Assembly (NCBI GenBank): GCA_028717465.1 | Contig: JAQUNS010000040.1 | Coordinates: 1 to 6,288, forward strand | Length of the DNA: 6,288 nt | From: Candidatus Omnitrophota bacterium | GTDB lineage: Bacteria; Omnitrophota; Gorgyraeia; Kaelpiales; Kaelpiaceae | Reading direction: 5' to 3' | Shown here: positions 1 to 6,075 of the stretch, piece after piece | How positions within the stretch are numbered: the stretch's first letter is position 1 | How the letters are laid out: every line of letters begins with the position of its first letter | The notes under the pieces: generated by a model | What the model was told of the DNA's origin: nothing | What the model saw: the letters and a program-made list of their open reading frames with translations, nothing else | Database searches by the model: none | Translations under genes and position numbers: made by a program

Positions 1-247
1 CAACCTGCAGCAGCGGCTCACCGCCTGTAATCGATAAAGAATGGCAATCTTTCTTTATCAGCTCAATTTCTATTTTTAAATCCTGGATGCCGTATTCTTT
101 GAAATACTTGCTCTGGGTGTCGCAGTAGCGGCAGTTTTTTAAATTGCAGCCCCAGAACCTGATAAAGATCTGAGGATAGCCGACATATATCCCCTCGCCT
201 TGAACCGAGTAAAAAATTTCGGAAATCTTTGCTTTTAATTCATCCAT
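1..247 (-). CDS. queE: 7-carboxy-7-deazaguanine synthase (QueE), radical SAM enzyme, N-terminal part only
   Basis: QueE converts 6-carboxy-5,6,7,8-tetrahydropterin to 7-carboxy-7-deazaguanine with S-adenosylmethionine and a 4Fe-4S cluster, the step between QueD and QueC in preQ0 synthesis. Only the first 82 codons are present; the gene runs off the left edge. Visible are the family's substrate-loop motif YSVQGEG (residues 13-19), the cluster cysteines in GCNLKNCRYCDT (C34, C39, C42) and the SAM-binding TGGEP (74-78). Order and spacing fit QueE rather than another radical SAM family. The cysteine spacing is CX4CX2C, whereas QueE proteins I know of use CX3CX2C or the long CX14CX2C. The ATG at 247 gives the usual short lead before the QGEG motif; no Shine-Dalgarno sequence precedes it, and the upstream DNA is an AT-rich repeat. 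It is third in a queD-queC-queE run on one strand. Confidence 0.93.
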   Translation of the reverse strand, partial: MDELKAKISEIFYSVQGEGIYVGYPQIFIRFWGCNLKNCRYCDTQSKYFKEYGIQDLKIEIELIKKDCHSLSITGGEPLLQV

Positions 248-261
248 AACAATTAATATTA

Positions 262-393
262 AAAATTAAACATCAAAATGCAAAATTACATAGCAAAATT
301 TAAATATTTTTACTTCTCCAACTCCCGAGCCTATCGTTCGCTTTTAGTTTTTTATGTTTAATATTTGATTTTTGATATTTGATATTTAATTTT
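262..393. repeat. AT-rich element with near-perfect inverted ends, between queC core and queE
   Basis: The left end (262-277, AAAATTAAACATCAAA) and the right end (378-393) are inverted copies matching at 15 of 16 positions, the mismatch being C versus T. Between them lie further AT-rich arms (TTTGAT/ATTTGATATT runs on the right, CAAAAT/GCAAAATT runs on the left) and a more GC-rich centre at about 314-341. The layout resembles a small non-coding mobile or interspersed repeat of MITE type. I found no convincing target-site duplication, and there is no second copy in the window, so mobility is only inferred. The right part is translated as the C-terminal tail of QueC, and the left part occupies the space just upstream of queE. 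Confidence 0.5.
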
Positions 394-1055
394 ACTACCG
401 GGTCTTCGATATTAGCTTCTTTAAAGCCTCTCTCTCTTATCAGGCAGGAGTCACACTCCCGGCAGGGAGAGCCGGCGCCCTGATAACAGGACCAGGTATA
501 TTCAAAAGGCACTCCCAGCTTACTGCCCAGCAGTATAATCTCTGATTTTTTAAGTTTAAGCAGGGGGGCCGATATTTTAATGGGCTTACCCTCGACCCCG
601 CTCTTGGTGCCAAGCTCTGCTACCCTATTGAATGCGTCTATAAAAGAAGGCCTGCAATCCGGGTATCCAGAATAATCCAGAGCGTTTACCCCGATAAATA
701 TCTCACTAAAATCTCCTGCCTCTGCATAGCTTAAAGTGAGTGAAAGAAAAACAATATTTCTGCCCGGTACATAGCTCAAAGGTATCTCTTTTCTGTTTAA
801 TCTTCCCTTGGGCAGCTCGGCAGAACTATCCAAAAGAGCGCTCTTGCTCCAGCTGAAATCTAAATCTATTACCTTATATCCGGCTCCTGCCAGTTCAGCT
901 GTTTTTTTAGCGGATATAATCTCTCTGGAATGCCTCTGGCCGTAGTTAAAAATTAAAGCAGAACAGTTATATCCTTTATCCAGGGCATAATAAAGGGTGA
1001 CCGCCGAATCTAGCCCTCCCGACAATAACACTAGCGCTTTCTTATTTCTTCTCAT
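300..1055 (-). CDS. queC: 7-cyano-7-deazaguanine synthase (QueC)
   Basis: QueC uses ATP and ammonia to turn 7-carboxy-7-deazaguanine (the QueE product) into 7-cyano-7-deazaguanine (preQ0). The PP-loop ATP-binding motif SGGLDS is at residues 12-17. The zinc site is four cysteines, C190, C198, C201 and C204 (CX7CX2CX2C), in the expected C-terminal place after a WSCY motif. Other family blocks include FNYGQRH (37-43), VPGRN (96-100) and the GVNALDYSGYPDCR stretch. The ATG at 1055 puts the PP-loop at the usual distance from the start; no strong ribosome binding site is visible. The recognisable enzyme ends near residue 219 (the IEDP motif). The last 32 residues (220-251) are Lys/Asn-rich, do not resemble QueC and are largely encoded by the AT-rich repeat, so the C-terminus has probably been extended by repeat DNA. 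The gene begins 34 bases after queD ends. Identification is firm; only the tail is uncertain. Confidence 0.96.
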   Translation of the reverse strand: MRRNKKALVLLSGGLDSAVTLYYALDKGYNCSALIFNYGQRHSREIISAKKTAELAGAGYKVIDLDFSWSKSALLDSSAELPKGRLNRKEIPLSYVPGRNIVFLSLTLSYAEAGDFSEIFIGVNALDYSGYPDCRPSFIDAFNRVAELGTKSGVEGKPIKISAPLLKLKKSEIILLGSKLGVPFEYTWSCYQGAGSPCRECDSCLIRERGFKEANIEDPVVKLNIKYQKSNIKHKKLKANDRLGSWRSKNI

Positions 1056-1089
1056 GTTTTTCAGTGATCAAAACAATCATCCGTACAAT

Positions 1090-1464
1090 CTATATATCCT
1101 GATAGTAAGCTGCTTTTGAATTATCGGTCTCCCAGATATCGACCCTTTTGACTTTCAAATTCAGGGCTGATAATTCCAGGTTCAGTTTCTCAAATATGAA
1201 CTTGGCAATATTCTCAGATGTCGGGTTTAATTTATCAAAAGGCGGTATTTCATTTATATACTTGTGGTCAAGCCCGTTAATAACATTGTCCAGGCAAATC
1301 CTGGCATCCTTAAAATCTAAAACCATGCCTTCTTTATTTAAAAAACCGGACTCAATAAAAACTTCGACATTCCAGTTGTGGCCGTGCAGATTTTCGCATT
1401 TGCCTTTATACTCCCTTAAGTTATGGGCTGAGGAAAAGTTAGACTTTATTGAAATTTGATACAT
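1090..1464 (-). CDS. queD: 6-carboxy-5,6,7,8-tetrahydropterin synthase (QueD, PTPS family)
   Basis: QueD converts 7,8-dihydroneopterin triphosphate to 6-carboxytetrahydropterin, the QueE substrate. At 124 residues it is the usual length for bacterial QueD. Zinc ligands are H14 (SAH), H27 and H29 (HGH). The catalytic cysteine is C23 in the CX3HGH arrangement typical of QueD, and D66-H67 (GLDHKYIN) supplies the other catalytic residues. E112 (VDIWET) is the pterin-binding glutamate, and NPTSEN (80-85) is also a family block. These features fit QueD better than eukaryote-type pyruvoyl-tetrahydropterin synthase, and the queC/queE neighbours settle it. The ATG at 1464 lies inside the end of murI (26-base overlap) and is preceded by a strong AAAGGAG site, so the overlap is real and the two genes are probably coupled. 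The substrate would come from GTP cyclohydrolase I, which is not in this window. Confidence 0.95.
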   Translation of the reverse strand: MYQISIKSNFSSAHNLREYKGKCENLHGHNWNVEVFIESGFLNKEGMVLDFKDARICLDNVINGLDHKYINEIPPFDKLNPTSENIAKFIFEKLNLELSALNLKVKRVDIWETDNSKAAYYQDI

Positions 1465-2308
1465 TTTTATGCTCCTTTAACTCTACTCTCTGGGCCTGGG
1501 CTAAATTAGACCCCAAAAATAGCCTGCTCATCTGGCTAAACTGATTAGCCTCATCGGTAACATAAAACTCATAGCTTGGATTAACTCCAGCAGAGAGCTT
1601 GTCGCAGTTAGATAATAACCTCCTTACCTGCTTTACAAATAACTTTGCCGAATCTATAAGCGCAACGCTCTCTCCTATGCCGTACTGGATTATCTTTTTC
1701 ATCAAAGGATAATGAGTGCATCCTAAAATAAGAGTATCTATTTTTTTGTTTTTTAATTCTTTCAGGTACCGCTCGGCTATCCTGTAACAGATAGCATCTT
1801 CTGCCCAGCCTTCCTCGACCAGAGGCACAAAAAGAGGGCAGGAACTGGAAAATACTTCTATCTTGGAATCGAGCTCTTTTATCTTGCGCTCATATATTCC
1901 GCTTGCTATTGTAGCTTTGGTTCCTATAACACCTATTCTTTTGACTCTGCTCACTTTGACAGCTTCCTCCGCTCCGGCATCAACAACTCCCAGCATGGCT
2001 AAATCATAGTCTTCTCCTAAATACGGCAAAGCCAGGCTGGAAGAAGTATTGCAGGCGATTAACAGCAGCTTGACTCCCTTTGTAATAAAAAAATCAACAG
2101 CTTCTTTTGTAAAACGCAGGACAGTCTCGCAAGACTTGCCTCCGTAAGGCACTCTTGCGGTGTCGCCCAGGTATATAATTGATTCTTTGGGCAATATGTT
2201 TAACATCTCTTTAACTATAGTAAGGCCGCCCACGCCTGAATCAAAGACGCCTATAGGCAGCTCTTTTGGAGCTTTAATATCCAAGCCTGACCAGATACTC
2301 CTGCTCAT
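1439..2308 (-). CDS. murI: Glutamate racemase (MurI)
   Basis: MurI interconverts L- and D-glutamate in the cytoplasm, supplying D-glutamate for the peptidoglycan stem peptide. The protein is 289 residues. The N-terminal signature PIGVFDSGVGGLT begins at residue 18, followed by YLGDTARVPYG (46-56). The two catalytic cysteines are C86 (IACNTSSS) and C197 (LGCTHYPL), and the block CPLFVPLVEEG (157-167) is typical. The first motif reads CNTS rather than the commoner CNTA, a mild change. A 17-residue leader precedes the usual start of the family. The ATG at 2308 is still preferred because a GAGGGGG ribosome binding site lies 9 bases upstream; the only in-frame alternative I saw, a TTG at 2284, is worse placed. 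The start overlaps the amidase gene by 35 bases and the end overlaps queD by 26, so these three genes are almost certainly one transcript. Neighbouring a peptidoglycan amidase fits a cell-wall role. Confidence 0.96.
   Translation of the reverse strand: MSRSIWSGLDIKAPKELPIGVFDSGVGGLTIVKEMLNILPKESIIYLGDTARVPYGGKSCETVLRFTKEAVDFFITKGVKLLLIACNTSSSLALPYLGEDYDLAMLGVVDAGAEEAVKVSRVKRIGVIGTKATIASGIYERKIKELDSKIEVFSSSCPLFVPLVEEGWAEDAICYRIAERYLKELKNKKIDTLILGCTHYPLMKKIIQYGIGESVALIDSAKLFVKQVRRLLSNCDKLSAGVNPSYEFYVTDEANQFSQMSRLFLGSNLAQAQRVELKEHKNVSNFNKV
1472..1478 (-). promoter_or_regulatory. Shine-Dalgarno site for queD, inside murI
   Basis: On the minus strand AAAGGAG stands 7 bases before the queD ATG at 1464. 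It is the best ribosome binding site in the window and confirms that queD starts within the murI reading frame. Confidence 0.8.
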
Positions 2309-3350
2309 AAGATTTAACCCCCTCTGTTATGGCATCCGCTATATCGGATTTAAACTTCCATTGAGTCAAGTTTGACTCTTCGTACTTATTGGATAAAAAC
2401 CCGACCTCAACAAGAACGGCCGGCATCTGCACGCCTCGTAAAACATAGAAATTAGCAGTTTTGACTCCCCTGTTACGGACTGATAAAAGGCTGCTTTCCA
2501 GCGACAGGCAGATTTTTCTGGCTAAACTCATAGACTCCTGCCTGTTTTCAGAATAGAGCAGATCCCAGATTGTAGCCTGGACATTTAGGTCCTCAGTTAT
2601 GCTCTCTTCAAACCCCAAGGGATGATTTTCGGCAGCGGCTAATGCCCTAGCGTCGTCATCGCTGGCTTCAGAGAGATAAAAAACCTCAAAACCGGAAGCG
2701 CTCCTGGCTCTGGCGCTATTAGCATGTATAGAGATAAACAGGTCCGCACCTGCTCTATTGGCAAGAGCAACCCTTCTCCAAAGCGACACAAAACTGTCGT
2801 CATCTCTGGTCATAACTACCTTATACCCTGACCGCTCCAGTTTGTTTTTAAGCAGCCTGGCTATGCTTAAAACTATATCCTTCTCTTTGGCGCCGCTGGG
2901 CCCTACTGCGCCGGGGTCTTTGCCGCCATGGCCTGGATCTATAACAATGGTTTTTATCTTGTAGATATCAGTCGTCTTTCTGTAAGCTTTGGATTCAGTT
3001 TTCTTGCCGTAATAAATATGCCCCAATATTATCCTGGCGCTTTCGGATGAGAGGAAAATATCCCCGCCTTTTACCTGTAAAGTATCTTTTAGCTGTACTG
3101 TATTGTTGTTGATCAGCGCAACCGCAGACTCCAAGACAAAGACCATTTTGATGTCTTCGCCTTTGTTCAGATATACTTTTTTCAAAAAAGGGTCAAAATC
3201 TATCTGGAAATCATGCTTGCGGGCAAACTCGGCCAAAGACAGCGGATCTTTTGAGGAGATACTGCTGTAATAAGGCGAGTATCTTTTTGACGGTGAAGAA
3301 GCGCACCCTAATGATACTGCCAGTAAAAAATATAAAACCTTATACTTCAT
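2274..3350 (-). CDS. N-acetylmuramoyl-L-alanine amidase (Amidase_3 family), probable exported lipoprotein
   Basis: This enzyme cleaves the bond between N-acetylmuramic acid and L-alanine in peptidoglycan, usually for daughter-cell separation or wall turnover. The catalytic domain spans about residues 132-350 of 358. Zinc ligands are H141 (IDPGHGG), E156 (GAKEKDI) and H209 (SIHAN), and the catalytic glutamate is E315 (VLVEVGFLSN), the full AmiA/AmiC set. The N-terminus has lysines at 2 and 4, a hydrophobic run (5-15) and C16 in VSLGC. This looks like a lipoprotein signal, though Ser at -3 is off consensus, so an ordinary signal peptide or anchor is possible. Residues about 36-115 form a small beta-rich region resembling a copper-amine-oxidase-type stalk domain more than AMIN; I am unsure of it. 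No strong ribosome binding site precedes the ATG at 3350, which begins 32 bases after the GT2 gene ends. The 3' end overlaps murI by 35 bases. Confidence 0.92.
   Translation of the reverse strand: MKYKVLYFLLAVSLGCASSPSKRYSPYYSSISSKDPLSLAEFARKHDFQIDFDPFLKKVYLNKGEDIKMVFVLESAVALINNNTVQLKDTLQVKGGDIFLSSESARIILGHIYYGKKTESKAYRKTTDIYKIKTIVIDPGHGGKDPGAVGPSGAKEKDIVLSIARLLKNKLERSGYKVVMTRDDDSFVSLWRRVALANRAGADLFISIHANSARARSASGFEVFYLSEASDDDARALAAAENHPLGFEESITEDLNVQATIWDLLYSENRQESMSLARKICLSLESSLLSVRNRGVKTANFYVLRGVQMPAVLVEVGFLSNKYEESNLTQWKFKSDIADAITEGVKSYEQEYLVRLGY
2318..2325 (-). promoter_or_regulatory. Shine-Dalgarno site for murI, inside the amidase gene
   Basis: On the minus strand AGAGGGGG lies 9 bases before the murI ATG at 2308. 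It supports the longer murI start, which overlaps the amidase gene, over a shorter one at the canonical PIGVFDSG motif. Confidence 0.6.
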
Positions 3351-3382
3351 CTAAGAGATTTTATACTCTATGGCACAATTAT

Positions 3383-4090
3383 TCAATTATATCTTTTGAA
3401 AATAAGGCGCGCCAGGGCCAATCCGGATTTAAATGTTTCAACTGTACCCAATTTAGATGCTCCGCTTTGGCGTTCTCTGTAAATAAACGGTATCTCCAGC
3501 ACTCCGCATTTGAGAGTTTTAGCAATAAGAGTAGTCTCTACCTGGATAAGATAGCCTTTTGATACCGGTTTATATTCTGTAACTAGGCATGTAATCAGGC
3601 CCTTGGAAAAACCTCTAAATCCGGATGTCGGGTCCTTTGCTTTAAGCCCCAGTAAAGAGCTGGCAGTAAATCCTGCCAAGCGGCTCAAAATTATCCTAAA
3701 CATAGCCCAATTTTCGGTGCCGCCTCCGGAAACATTTCTGGAGCATATCACAAGAGAGGCCCTGTCTAAAGCCGGTAATATTGCGCTTATATAACTGACT
3801 GGGTGGGAATAATCAGCATCCAGCTGGACTACCTTGTCGTAATTATTTAAAAAAGCGTAGCGATAGCCTGAAAACAATGCGGCGCCAAGCCCTTCCTTTT
3901 TTTCTCTTAACAGAAGCTTGATATTGCTGTCTTTTAAAGAGAGCTTTTCAACCAGTTGATACGTACCGTCGGGAGAGCTGTCGTCAACTACTAAAATATC
4001 GCAGTCAGGATAAGATGCCCTTATATCCGATATCAAAAGCAGGATATTATCCTTCTCATTGTAGGTCGGAATAAGTATCAATGTCTTCAC
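3383..4090 (-). CDS. GT2 family glycosyltransferase, polyprenyl (dolichol)-phosphate mannosyltransferase-like
   Basis: This is a 235-residue GT-A fold enzyme of the DPM1 type, which moves a sugar from a nucleotide sugar to a polyprenyl phosphate at the inner face of the cytoplasmic membrane. Family blocks in order are IPTYNE (7-12), VVDDSSPDGT (34-43), the KEGLGAA loop (65-71), LDADYSHP (90-97) with the metal-binding D91-A-D93, DPTSGFRG, and the C-terminal IPFIYRERQSGASKL. There is no C-terminal membrane domain, so it is the short soluble/peripheral form. Whether the sugar is mannose, glucose or another hexose cannot be read from sequence. The start is GTG at 4090: an in-frame stop lies about 15 bases upstream and there is no ATG between. 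No ribosome binding site is visible, and a possible promoter is very close. The lipid-linked sugar could feed glycan or lipoglycan synthesis, consistent with the envelope genes downstream. Confidence 0.9.
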   Translation of the reverse strand: MKTLILIPTYNEKDNILLLISDIRASYPDCDILVVDDSSPDGTYQLVEKLSLKDSNIKLLLREKKEGLGAALFSGYRYAFLNNYDKVVQLDADYSHPVSYISAILPALDRASLVICSRNVSGGGTENWAMFRIILSRLAGFTASSLLGLKAKDPTSGFRGFSKGLITCLVTEYKPVSKGYLIQVETTLIAKTLKCGVLEIPFIYRERQSGASKLGTVETFKSGLALARLIFKRYN

Positions 4091-4104
4091 TTGATTTAAA
4101 GATT

Positions 4105-4110
4105 ATTATA
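4105..4110 (-). promoter_or_regulatory. Possible promoter -10 box before the GT2 glycosyltransferase gene
   Basis: The minus strand reads TATAAT here, a perfect sigma-70 type -10 box. The sequence at -35 spacing (about 4128-4133, TTTATT) matches the consensus poorly. Two good TTGACA boxes exist further up, inside the palindrome region, but the nearer one is 31 bases from this -10, too far for a normal promoter. Transcription from here would start near 4098, only about 8 bases before the GTG at 4090, matching the lack of a ribosome binding site. The DNA is AT-rich, so a chance match is quite possible. Confidence 0.25.
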
Positions 4111-4140
4111 TTATCTATCTTCAAAAAAATAAAAGGCCCT

Positions 4141-4182
4141 GTGTCAACCTAACCTAACCGTGTCAACCGCGTAGGTTGACAC
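4141..4182. repeat. Competing 11-bp inverted repeat overlapping the 16-bp hairpin
   Basis: GTGTCAACCTA (4141-4151) is the exact reverse complement of 4172-4182, giving an 11-bp stem with a 20-base loop. This stem shares its right arm with the 16-bp hairpin, so only one can form at a time. GTGTCAACC also recurs directly at 4160-4168, so the block looks like a duplicated unit joined by AACCT repeats (4146-4159). Confidence 0.65.
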
Positions 4183-4189
4183 GGTTAGG
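4153..4189. repeat. Perfect 16-bp inverted repeat (hairpin) downstream of treT
   Basis: The arms CCTAACCGTGTCAACC (4153-4168) and its exact reverse complement (4174-4189) enclose a 5-base spacer, GCGTA. It begins 21 bases past the treT stop, where a terminator or transcript-stabilising hairpin would lie. It is not a textbook intrinsic terminator: on the minus strand the T-rich run (about 4121-4134) comes some 20 bases after the stem instead of directly after it. It could also be a REP-like interspersed repeat or an operator. A second, mutually exclusive pairing uses the neighbouring copy at 4141-4151. Confidence 0.8.
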
Positions 4190-4210
4190 GGGTGGCAATA
4201 AAAAGTGAGC

Positions 4211-5425
4211 CTAATCAAGATTGATGATATCTTTATTGTAGTAGAGGCTCAAAAAAACAAGCATGTAGTCTTTTAAGTGCCTGGTTAAAAGATAATTGTT
4301 TTTGACATGCTCTTTGCCGTTCTTGCCCAGCTGAGAAGCATACTCTTTATTATTAAGAAGCTGTTTTATATTAAAAGCCGCTCCTTCTACAGAGTAGCAC
4401 AACAGGCCTGAAAACTTATGCTTAACCTGCAAAGGTATGCCCCCGACAGCAGAAGCAACTACAGGCTTCTCTTTCCATAAAGCCTCGGTCACGGTTAAAC
4501 CGAAACCTTCTTTGAGTGACTTCTGGACTATAACGTTGGAAGCGCGCTGAAGAGCGTTAACTTCAATATCGTTATGAGGCATGATAATAACGTGGATATC
4601 GCTATCTCCGGAAGCTCTGTTTTGAACCTCTTCATATACCTTCATGCCTTCCGGATCATCGATTGCCGTCCCTCCGGCTAAAACAAGTTGGCAATCAATA
4701 TATTTTTTTACCAGCTTATAAGCCTCAATCACTCCCAGCGGGTCTTTTAGCCTGTCAAAACGAGAAATCTGGGTGATAATGGGTTTATCGGTATTTAAAT
4801 TGTATTTAATCAGGGTTTGGTCTATTGTCTCCTGGGGAATATCTTTGTTCTTATCGCTTAAAGGGTCGATCGAGGGCGCAATCAAAAACTGCCTTATTGT
4901 AAGCGGATGGGAAAAATCCGGCGCCGAAAAGACCGAAGCATCGTAATCTTTAACAAAACCTTTGACAAAATTCCAGACACCCTCATGGGGTAAAGAGACG
5001 TCTATATGGCAGCGCCAAATCCATTTATTTCCGCTGCGCCTTTTTATTAGAGCCACAGGCTGGGGATCATGGATAAATACTATGTCGCCGGATATCTCCA
5101 TCTCCTCGATGTTGCGCTTGCTGGTCTCTAAAAAAACTTCATAATCTCTGCCTGTTACCTCAACTCTTTCGCCGTGAAGAGCGTTGTGAAATTTTTCGGT
5201 AACGTCAAAAAAATCCATGCCTCCTTTTATTACATCCCACCGGATATTAACGCCCATCTCTTTAAGTAAAGGCACCATCCGGTTGAGTATCTCGGCAACG
5301 CCTCCGCCTACAGCCGTAGAGTTTATGGTCTGGATAGGCCTCCTTTGGAGCATCTCGGCCAGAATCTTGAGCTCATCGATAGTATAAGCGCCAACAATAT
5401 CGCTGTAATCCTGCAGTTTATTCAT
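4211..5425 (-). CDS. treT: Trehalose synthase, TreT-like GT4 family glycosyltransferase
   Basis: TreT-type enzymes form trehalose in one step from an NDP-glucose and free glucose, without a trehalose-6-phosphate intermediate, in the cytoplasm. The protein is 404 residues, close to the family's usual length, with a GT-B fold. Family blocks are INSTAVGGGVAEIL (34-47), WDVIKGGMDFFDVTEKFHNAL (63-83), IHDPQP (118-123), CHIDVS (139-144) and the donor-phosphate site ISRFDRLKDP with R222 and K227. The acidic EX7E motif is E306-E314 (EGFGLTVTE), followed by VVASAVGGIP. The early GGGVAEIL and KFHNALHG blocks match TreT better than sucrose or general GT4 enzymes; a trehalose phosphorylase-like activity in the same family remains possible. 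The ATG at 5425 overlaps the stop of the DUF5752 gene as ATGA, with no clear ribosome binding site of its own, so translation is probably coupled. A 16-bp hairpin follows the gene. Confidence 0.87.
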   Translation of the reverse strand: MNKLQDYSDIVGAYTIDELKILAEMLQRRPIQTINSTAVGGGVAEILNRMVPLLKEMGVNIRWDVIKGGMDFFDVTEKFHNALHGERVEVTGRDYEVFLETSKRNIEEMEISGDIVFIHDPQPVALIKRRSGNKWIWRCHIDVSLPHEGVWNFVKGFVKDYDASVFSAPDFSHPLTIRQFLIAPSIDPLSDKNKDIPQETIDQTLIKYNLNTDKPIITQISRFDRLKDPLGVIEAYKLVKKYIDCQLVLAGGTAIDDPEGMKVYEEVQNRASGDSDIHVIIMPHNDIEVNALQRASNVIVQKSLKEGFGLTVTEALWKEKPVVASAVGGIPLQVKHKFSGLLCYSVEGAAFNIKQLLNNKEYASQLGKNGKEHVKNNYLLTRHLKDYMLVFLSLYYNKDIINLD

Positions 5426-6075
5426 TTTAAAGAGTTTTTCACCAGAGCTATCAATTTAAAGCGCAACCCCTCCATAGTAAAAGCATAGGGGTCTAAGCTT
5501 GATATACGATGAGCTAATTCATCTTCACCCAGGGATTCGGCCAGCCAGAATGAAAAATCATTGCTCTCTTTCCCCAGCCTGATTTTGGATTCAAACATAT
5601 GAAAATAAATAGAGCTTATCGTTACTTTCTGCAAAGCGCCTAAAAAACTTTTTAGGTCATAGGCTTCCTGTTTTGCAAAGAATATAAAACTTACCGATTT
5701 TATAAAATGAAACTCCTGATTCTGCTTGGCAAATTTGAATTTTGCTTTGGGATTTCCGGAAACATAATCCGTAATAACTTGAGCAACAGTCTTTCTTAGT
5801 TCGGATATCGAAGGGAACCTTATCACATCTATGCTGGTGAGCTTCTCGGCCAGCTCCTCTTCTTTCATTATAGTGCTGACCCAGTAAGCAAAGTCATTAG
5901 GCGGTTCCGGGCAGATATGCTGATGAATCTGCAGATACCTGTGAGTATGATGGTAGATGCAGGAGTCGGGGGCCTGCTTTATGCATTTTGCCAGCTGAAG
6001 CAAAGTAGCTGCCCTAATGCCGGTCAGCTCAGAAAGATTTAACCTGCTGTAAAATCTAAACGGTTCTTCTTTCAT
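5422..6075 (-). CDS. DUF5752 family protein, two tandem domain copies, function unknown
   Basis: I recognise this as DUF5752-like; no function is known to me. From the ATG at 6075 it is 217 residues (numbered here from a possible TTG at 6093, so the ATG is residue 7). It is two diverged copies of one unit, about 11-111 and 127-222. They share paired phenylalanines (F12, F14 with F128, F130), an SxIY-H stretch (44-49 with 160-165), PPNDFAYW versus ESNDFSFW (64-71 with 176-183), an acidic E-L-A helix and S-I/L-D (87-89 with 199-201). Copy 1 has a His-rich segment, YHHTHRYLQIHQHIC (47-61), which could bind metal or a substrate; copy 2 keeps only H165 and is 4 residues shorter there. No signal peptide or membrane segment is seen, so it is probably cytoplasmic. 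Its stop overlaps the treT start (ATGA), suggesting a partner or regulator of that enzyme. Neither start has a ribosome binding site; ATG is preferred as the commoner codon. Confidence 0.8.
   Translation of the reverse strand: MKEEPFRFYSRLNLSELTGIRAATLLQLAKCIKQAPDSCIYHHTHRYLQIHQHICPEPPNDFAYWVSTIMKEEELAEKLTSIDVIRFPSISELRKTVAQVITDYVSGNPKAKFKFAKQNQEFHFIKSVSFIFFAKQEAYDLKSFLGALQKVTISSIYFHMFESKIRLGKESNDFSFWLAESLGEDELAHRISSLDPYAFTMEGLRFKLIALVKNSLK

Noticed and set aside
1056..1089. preQ1 riboswitch or other RNA control element before queC/queD
   Set aside because: The gap between queD and queC is only 34 bases with no stem-pseudoknot pattern, and queD starts inside murI, leaving no room for a leader.
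2282..2284. Alternative TTG start for murI
   Set aside because: An AGGAG sits about 13 bases upstream, too far; the ATG at 2308 has a better-spaced GAGGGGG site.
1148..3794. Plus-strand open frames opposite queD, murI, the amidase and the GT2 gene (for example 1148-1459, 2160-2375, 2758-2964, 3251-3562, 3603-3794)
   Set aside because: Each lies wholly or mostly antisense to a well-identified minus-strand gene, has no recognisable motif and reads as low-information translation.
4121..4189. Intrinsic terminator after treT formed by the 16-bp hairpin and the T-rich run
   Set aside because: The T-rich run lies about 20 bases beyond the stem on the minus strand instead of directly after it, so I list the hairpin as a repeat without calling it a terminator.
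4962..5144. Plus-strand 60-codon frame inside treT
   Set aside because: It is antisense to conserved TreT motifs and shows no domain.
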